Origin: Saprospiraceae bacterium
GTDB taxonomy: Bacteria; Bacteroidota; Bacteroidia; Chitinophagales; Saprospiraceae
Assembly (NCBI GenBank): GCA_013042795.1
Contig: JABDPK010000101.1
Location: forward strand, 1-12,107
Length of the DNA: 12,107 nt
Direction of reading: 5' to 3'
Positions 1 to 7,022 of this stretch are shown piece by piece. The position numbers were made by a program, and so were the translations under genes. The notes beneath the pieces were generated by a model. It was given only the letters and a program-made list of their open reading frames with translations, was not told where the DNA came from and ran no database searches. Each line of letters begins with the position of its first letter. Within the stretch, counting starts at the first letter, position 1.

Positions 1-417
1 GATTCCGGATTCCATCCATTAGAACTGTATAACGGAGGTATACTGCTTGACAGCCTTTTTGGAAAAATATACGAAGGTGGATTGATATATTATCTGAATA
101 CAGATGATGGTTCTGGCATGGTGTCTGCTCCTGAAGATCAAAGCAACCAAGCAACTATGCCGGAGGGTGAAATAATTTGTGAAGAATTAGTTTTGAATGG
201 ATATAATGATTGGGAATTACCTGAATTGTATTATTTAATACTAATGTACGAGAACTTGCATGAAAACAATCTGGGGGATTTTTCAAACAGTAGGTACTGG
301 AGTTCAGATTTTCATTATCCTACTGCAGCCTGGTATGTGAACTTTCAAAATCGTATTTATGATTTAGCAGGATATGCTGTTCAAATGCACGTCAGGGCAA
401 CAAGGTCATTTCATTGA
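1..417 (+). CDS. DUF1566 / Lcl C-terminal domain protein, C-terminal fragment
   Basis: The frame is open from the left edge to a TGA at 415-417, so this is the last 138 codons of a longer gene. An internal TTG at 82 is not a convincing start, because the residues before it (YNGG...DSLFGK, then YEGGLIYYLN at about 24-33) already match the family's usual GGIIFYL entry strand. Further family landmarks are DWELPE (about 70-75, usually DW.LP), LMYENL, YWSSD (about 99-103), AWYVNF and the terminal VRATRSF (131-137), matching the VRAVRxF end of DUF1566 (Lcl C-terminal, PF07603). Such domains usually end secreted or surface-exposed proteins, often after fibre- or collagen-like repeats. The N-terminal part is outside the window, so neither location nor role can be shown. 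The stretch between APEDQS and DWELP is shorter than usual and lacks the common GTG.NT block. The gene converges on recX with no spacer. Confidence 0.75.
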   Translation, partial: DSGFHPLELYNGGILLDSLFGKIYEGGLIYYLNTDDGSGMVSAPEDQSNQATMPEGEIICEELVLNGYNDWELPELYYLILMYENLHENNLGDFSNSRYWSSDFHYPTAAWYVNFQNRIYDLAGYAVQMHVRATRSFH

Positions 418-891
418 TCATAAAAAGCTATCTGAATCAAGCTCAATTTCTTTTACAATTGCAAATATTATCGGCGCTTCATAGCCTCTTTTAGAAGCAT
501 ACTTTATCGCCTTATCTTTAGCAATCAAAGCATTTTCACCATTGTATTTTCTAATCTGACTGATAAGTATTTCCTTAAGTACCCTGATATACTCATCTTC
601 TTCAATTTCTTTTAGGCCTTTGCGGATACAGTAATCAGATATCTGTCTTTCCTGAAGCCCATTCAATATTTTGTTCCTTCCCCATTTTTTCATCCTGAAC
701 TTTCCCCTGGCAAAGGATTTGGCAAATCTTTCTTCATTTAGAAAATTCTGTTCTATCAGTTCTGCCATGACCTGATCCTTGTCATCTCCATATATACCAA
801 TATCATATAGTTTACGAGACACCTCCAGGTGGCACCTGTCCTGGTACGCGCAGTACCTCTTCATTCTGTCTAAAGCTTTTTCAAATTCCAT
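418..891 (-). CDS. recX: RecX family regulatory protein
   Basis: A 157-residue protein of the RecX/OraA family (PF02631), small helical proteins that bind RecA filaments and modulate (usually inhibit) recombinase activity. Family signatures are the N-terminal RCHLEVSRKL (about 19-28; usually R.S..EL..KL), LNEERFAKSFARGKFRMKKWGRNKI (51-75), which matches the RFA.S....K...WG...I core, and the following GLQERQIS helix. Length fits the family. The ATG at 889-891 shares its A with the last base of the TAA of the upstream HAD gene (TAATG), so translation is probably coupled to that gene. No recA lies in the window, so any link to recombination rests on family membership; uvrA upstream is the only other repair gene. 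The TGA at the 3' end abuts the TGA of the converging DUF1566 gene. Confidence 0.88.
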   Translation of the reverse strand: MEFEKALDRMKRYCAYQDRCHLEVSRKLYDIGIYGDDKDQVMAELIEQNFLNEERFAKSFARGKFRMKKWGRNKILNGLQERQISDYCIRKGLKEIEEDEYIRVLKEILISQIRKYNGENALIAKDKAIKYASKRGYEAPIIFAIVKEIELDSDSFL

Positions 892-1529
892 TATTCAAAA
901 CCGGCAGCGATCAAATATTCAGAAAATTTATTTTCTATACTGTGTGCAGGATTATGAACACAAGCATTCCAGCCACAGTTCCTTGCAGCCAGGACATTTT
1001 CTTCCATATCATCAATAAATAAAATATTCTCTCCGCTAATGCCAAGGTTTTCTTCTACGTATCTGTAAGTTTCCAGATCCGGCTTTCGCTTTCCGATTAT
1101 ATGCGAATAGAAAACCTGGTCGAAAAATCTCTCTTCAAAATCATGAACAGAATGTTCATTCCTGAGATAGTGATGGACTTCATTCAAATGAAGGTTATTG
1201 ATATTAGAGAGAAGTGCTAGTTTGTATTTGGCTTTAAGAGATAACAGGAATTCAAATCGATTAGACGGAATAATGCCCAAAAGTGTGTTCCATGCTTTAT
1301 AAATATCAGCAAAGGATGCATCCGGGTTATACACATGAAAAGTTTTGGCAAATTCCTCATCTGATATCCTGCCCCTGTCATATTGATAAATGGCCTTTTG
1401 AACAACACCAGGAATCATCCTGTCTGACCAGTCAACATTCAACAGGTCTTCAAAGGCCCGAAAAGATCTTTCAAAATCAAGACTGATCAGGATATTCCCA
1501 AAATCAAAAATGATGACCTTTTCCTTCAC
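891..1529 (-). CDS. HAD family phosphatase, YihX-like
   Basis: A 212-residue haloacid dehalogenase superfamily hydrolase. The four HAD motifs are visible: motif I FDFGN (nucleophile D9, with G11 where the second Asp usually sits), motif II LLSN (S108), motif III GKRKP (K149) and motif IV FIDD (D173, D174). The FDxGN form of motif I and the cap-region phrase DRGRISDEEFA (51-61) resemble E. coli YihX, an alpha-D-glucose-1-phosphate phosphatase; the Gly at the second position is also present there, so it does not imply an inactive enzyme. The substrate cannot be read from the sequence. The start is a GTG (1527-1529) three bases after the TAG of glyS; no upstream in-frame alternative exists, because the glyS stop lies in the same frame. 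Cytosolic: no signal peptide is seen. It is the middle gene of glyS-HAD-recX. Confidence 0.85.
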   Translation of the reverse strand: MKEKVIIFDFGNILISLDFERSFRAFEDLLNVDWSDRMIPGVVQKAIYQYDRGRISDEEFAKTFHVYNPDASFADIYKAWNTLLGIIPSNRFEFLLSLKAKYKLALLSNINNLHLNEVHHYLRNEHSVHDFEERFFDQVFYSHIIGKRKPDLETYRYVEENLGISGENILFIDDMEENVLAARNCGWNACVHNPAHSIENKFSEYLIAAGFE

Positions 1530-1532
1530 AAG

Positions 1533-3065
1533 CTATAGAATATTGCTGATGTCCGTGTTTTCTGAAACTGTAGAAATTACCTTATCGATTGAAACACGTT
1601 CCTGATTAAGAGTATCCCTTTCCCTGATTGTTACTGTCTGATCTTCTAAAGTCTGATGGTCAATAGTAATTGAATATGGTGTTCCGATCGCATCCTGTCT
1701 TCTGTAGCGTCGGCCAATGGCATCTTTTTCATCATACTGGCAAATGACCCTTTTCTTGAGTTTGTCATAGACATCATTTGATGCACGTACCAGTTCTTCA
1801 TTGTTTTTTAACAAAGGCATTACTGCTGCTTTCACAGGAGCGATGGATGGATTCAGTTTCATGACAATTCTGGTAGAATCATTACCCTTCGCATCGGGTA
1901 CTGTTTCTTCAACAAGGCTCTGACCTAACTGAGATAAGAACATCCTGTCTGCTCCGATTGATGTTTCAACCACATAAGGAATATAGTTTTCATTGAGTTC
2001 AGGATCGAAATACTGGAGTTTTTTCTTTGATAATTCTTCATGGCTGCGCAGATCAAAATCGGTCCTGGAATGGATACCTTCCAGTTCACGGAATCCAAAT
2101 GGAAATTTGAATTCGATATCTACTGCAGCATTGGCGTAATGTGCAAGGTTCTCATGGTCATGAAACCGCAGATTCTCGGATGGTGTGCCCAGTGCCAAAT
2201 GCCAGTCCAGCCTTGTTTGCTTCCAGTAATCGTACCATTTCATTTCTTCGCCGGGACGCACAAAAAACTGCATTTCCATTTGTTCGAATTCACGCATCCT
2301 GAATATAAATTGTCGGGCAACAATCTCATTTCTGAAGGCTTTTCCTATCTGAGCAATACCGAAAGGAATTTTCTGCCGGGTAGATTTCTGGACATTCAGG
2401 AAATTGACAAAAATACCCTGGGCCGTTTCCGGACGCAGGTACAATTTACCTTCTTCACCGGCTATGTTCCCAAGCTGGGTAGAAAACATAAGATTGAATT
2501 GTCGGACATCGGTCCAATTCCGTGAGCCGCTGTCAGGACAAGCAATTTCGAGTTCTTCAATCAGTGCCTTTAATCCTTCCATATCTTCTTTAGCCAGAAG
2601 ATCATTCATTGAATTAATCGCATAATCGATTTTTGTCTGCCTGTCAATAATACGTTGATTCGTGGTCCTGAACTGATCTTCATCAAACTGATCACCAAAT
2701 CTTTTTCGCGCCTTATCTACATCTTTCTGAATCTTATTTTCAATTTTCTCGGCATACCCTTCGATCAACTGATCAGCTCTGTACCTTTTCTTAGAGTCTT
2801 TATTGTCTATAAGTGGGTCATTAAATGCATCAACATGACCGGACGCTTTCCATGTTTTGGGATGCATAAAAATGGCAGCATCAATACCTACAATATTTGC
2901 ATGCATCTGCACCATACTTTTCCACCAGTATTGCTTGATGTTGTTCTTCAGTTCTGTTCCCATCGGACCATAGTCGTACACTGCAGCCAATCCATCATAA
3001 ATTTCACTTGATTGGAAAATAAAACCGTATTCCTTACTGTGTGCAATTAATTTCTTAAAATCCAT
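1533..3065 (-). CDS. glyS: Glycyl-tRNA synthetase (single-chain, homodimeric type)
   Basis: Charges tRNA-Gly with glycine using ATP. This is the alpha2 class II type found in Bacteroidota, eukaryotes and archaea, not the alpha2beta2 GlyQ/GlyS form; the symbol follows common annotation for this type. Visible features are the N-terminal catalytic strand (GFIFQSSEIYDGLAAVYDYG, 14-33), the RPETAQGIF glycine-pocket motif (211-219), class II motif 2 with FRNEI (244-248) and RMREFEQME (256-264), motif 3 SIGADRMFL (369-377), and the C-terminal anticodon-binding domain from about residue 400 (APVKAAVMPL, later IGRRYRRQDAIGTPYSITID). The 510-residue length is normal. The ATG start is preceded by an AAGGA a few bases upstream, one of the few SD-like sites in this window. 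It is probably the first gene of glyS-HAD-recX, with a candidate promoter about 40 nt upstream. Confidence 0.96.
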   Translation of the reverse strand: MDFKKLIAHSKEYGFIFQSSEIYDGLAAVYDYGPMGTELKNNIKQYWWKSMVQMHANIVGIDAAIFMHPKTWKASGHVDAFNDPLIDNKDSKKRYRADQLIEGYAEKIENKIQKDVDKARKRFGDQFDEDQFRTTNQRIIDRQTKIDYAINSMNDLLAKEDMEGLKALIEELEIACPDSGSRNWTDVRQFNLMFSTQLGNIAGEEGKLYLRPETAQGIFVNFLNVQKSTRQKIPFGIAQIGKAFRNEIVARQFIFRMREFEQMEMQFFVRPGEEMKWYDYWKQTRLDWHLALGTPSENLRFHDHENLAHYANAAVDIEFKFPFGFRELEGIHSRTDFDLRSHEELSKKKLQYFDPELNENYIPYVVETSIGADRMFLSQLGQSLVEETVPDAKGNDSTRIVMKLNPSIAPVKAAVMPLLKNNEELVRASNDVYDKLKKRVICQYDEKDAIGRRYRRQDAIGTPYSITIDHQTLEDQTVTIRERDTLNQERVSIDKVISTVSENTDISNIL

Positions 3066-3103
3066 ATTTCCTTTTTGTCTCTATTGCGATTATAAAAGCG
3101 CTG

Positions 3104-3111
3104 CAAAAGTA
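3104..3111 (-). promoter_or_regulatory. Candidate Bacteroidota -7 element upstream of glyS
   Basis: Read on the minus strand this is TACTTTTG, an exact match to the Bacteroidota TAnnTTTG -7 box, 38 nt upstream of the glyS ATG. The expected -33 TTG is weak: only GTG (minus strand of 3133-3135) is found, at 21-nt spacing. The bases after the box read GCAGCG, the same as downstream of the stronger rimP promoter. Transcription would start around 3097-3100. Confidence 0.5.
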
Positions 3112-3166
3112 CAAATAAGCTATGAGTAAGTACACAGCTTTAGGATCCAGTAATTGGTACTGACTA

Positions 3167-6001
3167 CTAAGACTGCAATTCTTCTTTCAGGAAACGTGCG
3201 GTGTGGCTTTTTTTGTTCCTGAGCATTTTTTCGGGTACACCTTCATATATGATCTCTCCACCACCCCGTCCTCCTTCGGGTCCGATATCGATGATATAGT
3301 CTGCGACCTTAATCACATCCATGTTATGTTCTATCACGACGACCGTATTTCCTTTTTCTACCAATTTATAGAGGACGGCAAGAAGGTGTTTGATGTCTTC
3401 AAAATGTAATCCAGTGGTAGGTTCATCAAGGATATAAAAAGTGTTGCCTGTATCTCTTTTGGAAAGTTCTTCTGCCAGTTTAACTCTCTGTGCTTCTCCA
3501 CCTGACAGGCTTGTTGCCTGCTGTCCCAGTGTGATATATCCCAATCCAACATCCTGCAGCGTTTTGAGTTTACGGTAGATCTTGGGAATTGCTTTGAAAA
3601 ATTCTACTGCTTCATCCACATTAAGTTCAAGGACATCTGAAATTGATTTTCCTTTGTACAGGATTTCCAGTGTTTCTCTTTGGTATCGTTTGCCCTGGCA
3701 TTCTTCACATTCCACATACACATCAGGCAGGAAGTTCATTTCTATCAGTTTCATTCCTCCTCCTTCGCATGTATTACATCTTCCTTGTTTTACATTAAAT
3801 GAAAAACGACCTGGTTTGTATCCACGGATTTTCGATTCCGGAAGGTCGGAGAATATTTTTCTTATATCTGTAAAAACACCGATGTAGGTCGCCGGATTTG
3901 ATCTCGGTGTTCTGCCAATAGGACTTTGATCAATTTCAATGACTTTGTCAATATGCTCAAGCCCTTTTATAGCTTTATATTCAAGAGGTCTCTTTATACT
4001 CTTGTAAAAATGCTGTCTTAAGATTGGATAAAGTGTCTGGTTAATTAGTGTCGATTTGCCACTTCCCGAAACACCGGTTACACAACAAAATGTACCCAGG
4101 GGAATATGGAGGTCAACTTTCTTAAGATTATGTCCAATAGCACCTTTTAGGACCAATTTTTTCCCATTTCCTTTTCTTCGTTCAGCCGGAATTTCAATCT
4201 TCCTGGCAGCATTAAGATACTCTGCCGTGATTCCCTTGCCTGACATAAAAGAATCCGGAATCCCTTCATCGACAACTTCACCACCATGCTTACCTGCCCC
4301 TGGCCCAAGGTCGATCAGGTAATCTGAAGCCAACATAATATCCTTATCATGTTCAACAACTACGACTGTATTCCCAATATGAGTCAGATTTTTAAGTGCA
4401 TGAATCAGTTTCTGGTTGTCTCTCTGATGCAATCCAATACTCGGCTCATCCATGATATAGGTTATACCTGACAACTGGGATCCAATCTGTGTAGCAAGCC
4501 GGGTTCTTTGGGATTCTCCACCTGAAAGGGTTCTTGTTGGCCTGTTGAGACTCAGATAATCGAGTCCGACATCCAGGAGGAACTGAAGGCGCATCCTGAT
4601 TTCTTTAAGAACATCTTTGGCAATGACTTTTTGTTTTGAATCAAGGTGATTTTCAATATTATCCATCCAATCCTTCAACTCATCAAGGTCCATTTGAGCC
4701 AATTCTCCAACATGCTTCTCACCAAGTTTGAAGTGTAATGACTCTTTTTTGAGGCGGTACCCTTTACATTCGGGACATGTAATGACAGTCATAAAATCTT
4801 CTGCCCAACGTCTGATCTTCTCAGAGGTTGAAGTTCTTTGCCACCTGTGCAGCATATTTAAGAGGCCTTCATGAGCCAGGTTGTAGGTAAAATCATGTTT
4901 GGCAAACCTAAGGTTCATGTTCATACTCTCATCACCTCCATTCAAAATAACATTTAATGCTTCTTCCGGGATTTCCCTTAAGGGGGTTGCAAAACTGAAA
5001 TTATATTTCTTCGCTATTTGGCGAAGCTGCTTAAAAGTATAATTTTCTCTTACTTCTCCAAATGGAACAATTCCGACCTGGTTAATACTTTTGGAATCGT
5101 CAGGAATGACTTTAACCATATCCACATCATGACATTCTCCAAGACCGCGACAACGCGGACAAGTGCCATAGGGAGAGTTAAAAGAAAAGGTATTTGGTGA
5201 TGGTTCCTGGTATGAAATCCCCGTGTCATGACACATCAGTCGTTTGGAATAGGTTCTCACATCGTCTGAATCATTGTCAAGTATCTGGATAAAATCCTGG
5301 TTCTGTTTGAATGCTATTTTAACAGAATCCGCAATCCGGTCTCTCTTCTCATTTGAAATCTTGATCCTGTCAATTATGATTTCTATGTCATGCACTTTGT
5401 ATCTGTCGAGTTGAAGACCGGGTTTCAGGTCCAGGACCTTGCCATCAGCGCGGACTTTAGTATATCCTTTTTTACGTGTCTGTTCAAATAACTCTCTGTA
5501 ATGTCCCTTCCTGGCACGGATTACCGGGGCAAGGATCGATATTTTCCTGTTGTCGAAATGATTAATGATATGATCTATGATCTGTACTTCGGTGTACTGG
5601 ACCATTTTATTTCCTGTATTATAGCTGTAAGCCTCTCCAATCCTGGCATACAACAAACGAAGGAAATCATATATTTCTGTAGTTGTGCCTACCGTACTTC
5701 TCGGATTCCAGGCCGTCGTTTTTTGTTCAATAGAGATTACAGGACTAAGACCATCTATTTTTTCAACATCCGGTCTTTCCATTTTACCCAGGAATTGGCG
5801 CGCATAAGAGGAAAATGTCTCCATATACCGTCTTTGTCCTTCAGCATATAATGTATCAAAAGCCAATGAGGATTTTCCAGACCCACTGATACCCGTGATA
5901 ACGACCAGTTTGTTCTTAGGTATACGTATACTTACATCCCTGAGATTGTTCTCACGAGCGCCAATAATATCAATGAATTGTTCTTCTTCTTTTGTGGCCA
6001 T
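3167..6001 (-). CDS. uvrA: Excinuclease ABC subunit A (UvrA)
   Basis: Damage-recognition ATPase of nucleotide excision repair. A UvrA dimer with UvrB scans DNA, binds distorting lesions and loads UvrB, after which UvrC cuts. The 944-residue protein shows both ABC modules: Walker A GISGSGKS (37-44) and GVSGSGKS (643-650), signatures LSGGESQR (492-499) and LSGGEAQR (832-839), and Walker B/D-loops IMDEPSIGL (516-524) and ILDEPTTGL (857-865). Cys pairs C281/C284 with C409/C412, and C742/C745 with C765/C768, are the expected zinc sites; the second lies in the DNA-contacting C-terminal finger. The UvrB-binding and insertion regions lie between residues about 100 and 400. Nothing is missing or disrupted. 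The ATG at 5999-6001 has no SD. It is 101 nt upstream of glyS and 87 nt downstream of the phosphorylase gene, so it may be transcribed independently. uvrB and uvrC are not in the window. Confidence 0.98.
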   Translation of the reverse strand: MATKEEEQFIDIIGARENNLRDVSIRIPKNKLVVITGISGSGKSSLAFDTLYAEGQRRYMETFSSYARQFLGKMERPDVEKIDGLSPVISIEQKTTAWNPRSTVGTTTEIYDFLRLLYARIGEAYSYNTGNKMVQYTEVQIIDHIINHFDNRKISILAPVIRARKGHYRELFEQTRKKGYTKVRADGKVLDLKPGLQLDRYKVHDIEIIIDRIKISNEKRDRIADSVKIAFKQNQDFIQILDNDSDDVRTYSKRLMCHDTGISYQEPSPNTFSFNSPYGTCPRCRGLGECHDVDMVKVIPDDSKSINQVGIVPFGEVRENYTFKQLRQIAKKYNFSFATPLREIPEEALNVILNGGDESMNMNLRFAKHDFTYNLAHEGLLNMLHRWQRTSTSEKIRRWAEDFMTVITCPECKGYRLKKESLHFKLGEKHVGELAQMDLDELKDWMDNIENHLDSKQKVIAKDVLKEIRMRLQFLLDVGLDYLSLNRPTRTLSGGESQRTRLATQIGSQLSGITYIMDEPSIGLHQRDNQKLIHALKNLTHIGNTVVVVEHDKDIMLASDYLIDLGPGAGKHGGEVVDEGIPDSFMSGKGITAEYLNAARKIEIPAERRKGNGKKLVLKGAIGHNLKKVDLHIPLGTFCCVTGVSGSGKSTLINQTLYPILRQHFYKSIKRPLEYKAIKGLEHIDKVIEIDQSPIGRTPRSNPATYIGVFTDIRKIFSDLPESKIRGYKPGRFSFNVKQGRCNTCEGGGMKLIEMNFLPDVYVECEECQGKRYQRETLEILYKGKSISDVLELNVDEAVEFFKAIPKIYRKLKTLQDVGLGYITLGQQATSLSGGEAQRVKLAEELSKRDTGNTFYILDEPTTGLHFEDIKHLLAVLYKLVEKGNTVVVIEHNMDVIKVADYIIDIGPEGGRGGGEIIYEGVPEKMLRNKKSHTARFLKEELQS

Positions 6002-6020
6002 CCGGCTAAGTCTAAACTTT

Positions 6021-6028
6021 CAAAGTTA
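6021..6028 (-). promoter_or_regulatory. Candidate -7 element upstream of uvrA, overlapped by a palindrome
   Basis: The minus strand reads TAACTTTG, matching TAnnTTTG, 19 nt from the uvrA ATG, so the mRNA leader would be only about 12-15 nt. No TTG-like -33 box is visible at 17-23 nt spacing, which lowers confidence. A perfect 13-nt palindrome, AACTTT-C-AAAGTT (6015-6027), covers most of the box and the predicted start point; it could be a small operator or simply a by-product of the AT-rich box. Confidence 0.35.
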
Positions 6029-6088
6029 AAATAATAGCTTCAGACATTTTGGTACTGGAACAAATTTAAATACCTGAAGGATACTGTA

Positions 6089-6904
6089 TTAAGGATTGAT
6101 CAGGCGATCTACGATAGCATAGAGTCCCGGTGTTGCCTTATTCGCAGTATTAATAACATCTTCAACAGTGGTTGGTTTAATTCTTTCGGGTGGATAACAA
6201 ACATTTGTTACGATAGAAATTGCAGCAGTCTTCATACTACAATGGTTGGCCACAATTACTTCTGGAACGGTAGACATCCCAACCATATCTGCCCCGATAA
6301 TGTGAAGAAACTTATATTCAGCAGGCGTTTCCATACTGGGCCCCTGAAATCCTGCATAAACACCCTGTTCCAGCTTAATCCCTTGACTTTCAGCAATCCC
6401 AAGAATTCTTTTCCTGAAATCATGGTCATATGGGTCTGACATATCCGGAAATCGTTCTCCAAATCTTTCATCATTGGGTCCGCGAAGCGGATGTTCAGGA
6501 AAAAGGTTGATGTGATCATTAAGCATGACCAGTTCACCATTTTCAAATTCTGGATTCAAACCTCCGGATGCATTCGTCAATAATAATCGCTTGACTCCGA
6601 GTTGTGATAAAATTCTGATAGCGAAAGTGACTTCCTTGGCGCTATATCCCTCATAATAGTGTAATCTTCCTCTTAAAATGAGGAAATGTATCCCTTTGTG
6701 TTCACAATGCAGGAAATGTCCCTTATGAAATGTACTGTGTTTCATATGTGGTACATCCGTGTAAGGAATTGTATCTATTATATTGTACCTGTGAACATGA
6801 TTGTCCAGGCCTGAACCAGTCACGAAACAAAATTCCGGATCGCAGCTAATGATATTCCTGATGTATTCAGCGGCCTGGAGAGATTTTTCAAATATTTGTT
6901 CCAT
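6089..6904 (-). CDS. Purine nucleoside phosphorylase (trimeric PNP/MTAP family)
   Basis: Phosphorolysis of purine (deoxy)nucleosides to free base and (deoxy)ribose-1-phosphate in purine salvage. The 271-residue protein follows the trimeric PNP pattern: GSGL phosphate loop, GRLHYYEGYS (sugar and phosphate contacts), NASGGLNPEFENGELV, HPLRGPNDERFGERFPDMSD, GFQGPSMETPAE with the base-binding Glu, GADMVGMSTVPEVIVA, and SIVTN with the Asn associated with 6-oxopurine specificity. The N-terminal third departs from the family: the loop reads GSGLD rather than GSGLG, and the conserved GH near the phosphate site sits in an unusual STFHKGHFLH context that seems to carry an extra residue. The core is intact, so an active enzyme is likely, but the exact nucleoside preference is uncertain. 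The ATG start (6902-6904) faces the divergent rimP promoter. No TAnnTTTG box is seen for this gene. Confidence 0.92.
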   Translation of the reverse strand: MEQIFEKSLQAAEYIRNIISCDPEFCFVTGSGLDNHVHRYNIIDTIPYTDVPHMKHSTFHKGHFLHCEHKGIHFLILRGRLHYYEGYSAKEVTFAIRILSQLGVKRLLLTNASGGLNPEFENGELVMLNDHINLFPEHPLRGPNDERFGERFPDMSDPYDHDFRKRILGIAESQGIKLEQGVYAGFQGPSMETPAEYKFLHIIGADMVGMSTVPEVIVANHCSMKTAAISIVTNVCYPPERIKPTTVEDVINTANKATPGLYAIVDRLINP

Positions 6905-6938
6905 AATTATGCTAAGAAATCTTCTAATTTATAACAGC

Positions 6939-6969
6939 TTGTAAGATCTGCAATAATTGCTTATCTTTG
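6939..6969 (+). promoter_or_regulatory. Bacteroidota-type promoter of rimP-nusA-infB
   Basis: TTG at 6939-6941, a 20-nt spacer, then TATCTTTG at 6962-6969, an exact fit to the Bacteroidota sigma-A (RpoD) -33/-7 pattern TTG-N(about 19-21)-TAnnTTTG. Transcription should begin near 6974-6977, giving a leader of about 48 nt before the TTG start of rimP. This is the best promoter in the window and also decides the rimP start, because upstream TTG codons lie inside or before it. Confidence 0.8.
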
Positions 6970-6980
6970 CAGCGTATTTG

Positions 6981-7010
6981 GAAAGGAGGGAGCAGAAGTT
7001 CCCTCTTTTT
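6981..7010 (+). promoter_or_regulatory. Leader hairpin with U-tract (candidate attenuator) before rimP
   Basis: Six uninterrupted Watson-Crick pairs (6986-6991 GGAGGGA-side with 7000-7005 TCCCTC) close an 8-nt loop (6992-6999). The stem can extend through a G-U and three A-U pairs to 6982/7009. Five U residues (7006-7010) follow the core stem, giving the shape of an intrinsic terminator. It begins only about 5-7 nt after the predicted transcription start and ends 12 nt before the rimP start codon. Since nusA is in the operon and NusA strengthens hairpin pausing and termination, autoregulation by attenuation is plausible. The alternative is a 5' stabilising hairpin. Confidence 0.55.
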
Positions 7011-7022
7011 AATTTATATACT

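Noticed and set aside
420..450. Weak AGCT/AGCT stem with a following T-run (minus strand) at the end of recX as a terminator.
   Set aside because: A 4-bp stem with a 10-nt loop is too unstable to call.
891..1529. HAD gene as inactive because motif I has Gly at the second Asp position.
   Set aside because: The FDxGN form is shared with YihX, an active phosphatase, so the change is typical of this subgroup.
2040..3011. Plus-strand open frames opposite glyS, and similar plus-strand frames opposite uvrA and the phosphorylase gene.
   Set aside because: They are antisense shadows of well-supported genes, with no domain signatures and no promoter or plausible start context.
3112..3166. Small inverted repeats after uvrA (AAGCT/AGCTT at 3117-3140; CAGTA/TACTG at 3148-3162) as a uvrA terminator.
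   Set aside because: The stems are only 5 bp and no T-run follows in the direction of transcription.
6957..7022. N-terminal extension of RimP from the TTG at 6957.
   Set aside because: That codon is upstream of the -7 box, so it would not be transcribed from the evident promoter, and the extra residues are encoded by the leader hairpin and do not resemble RimP.
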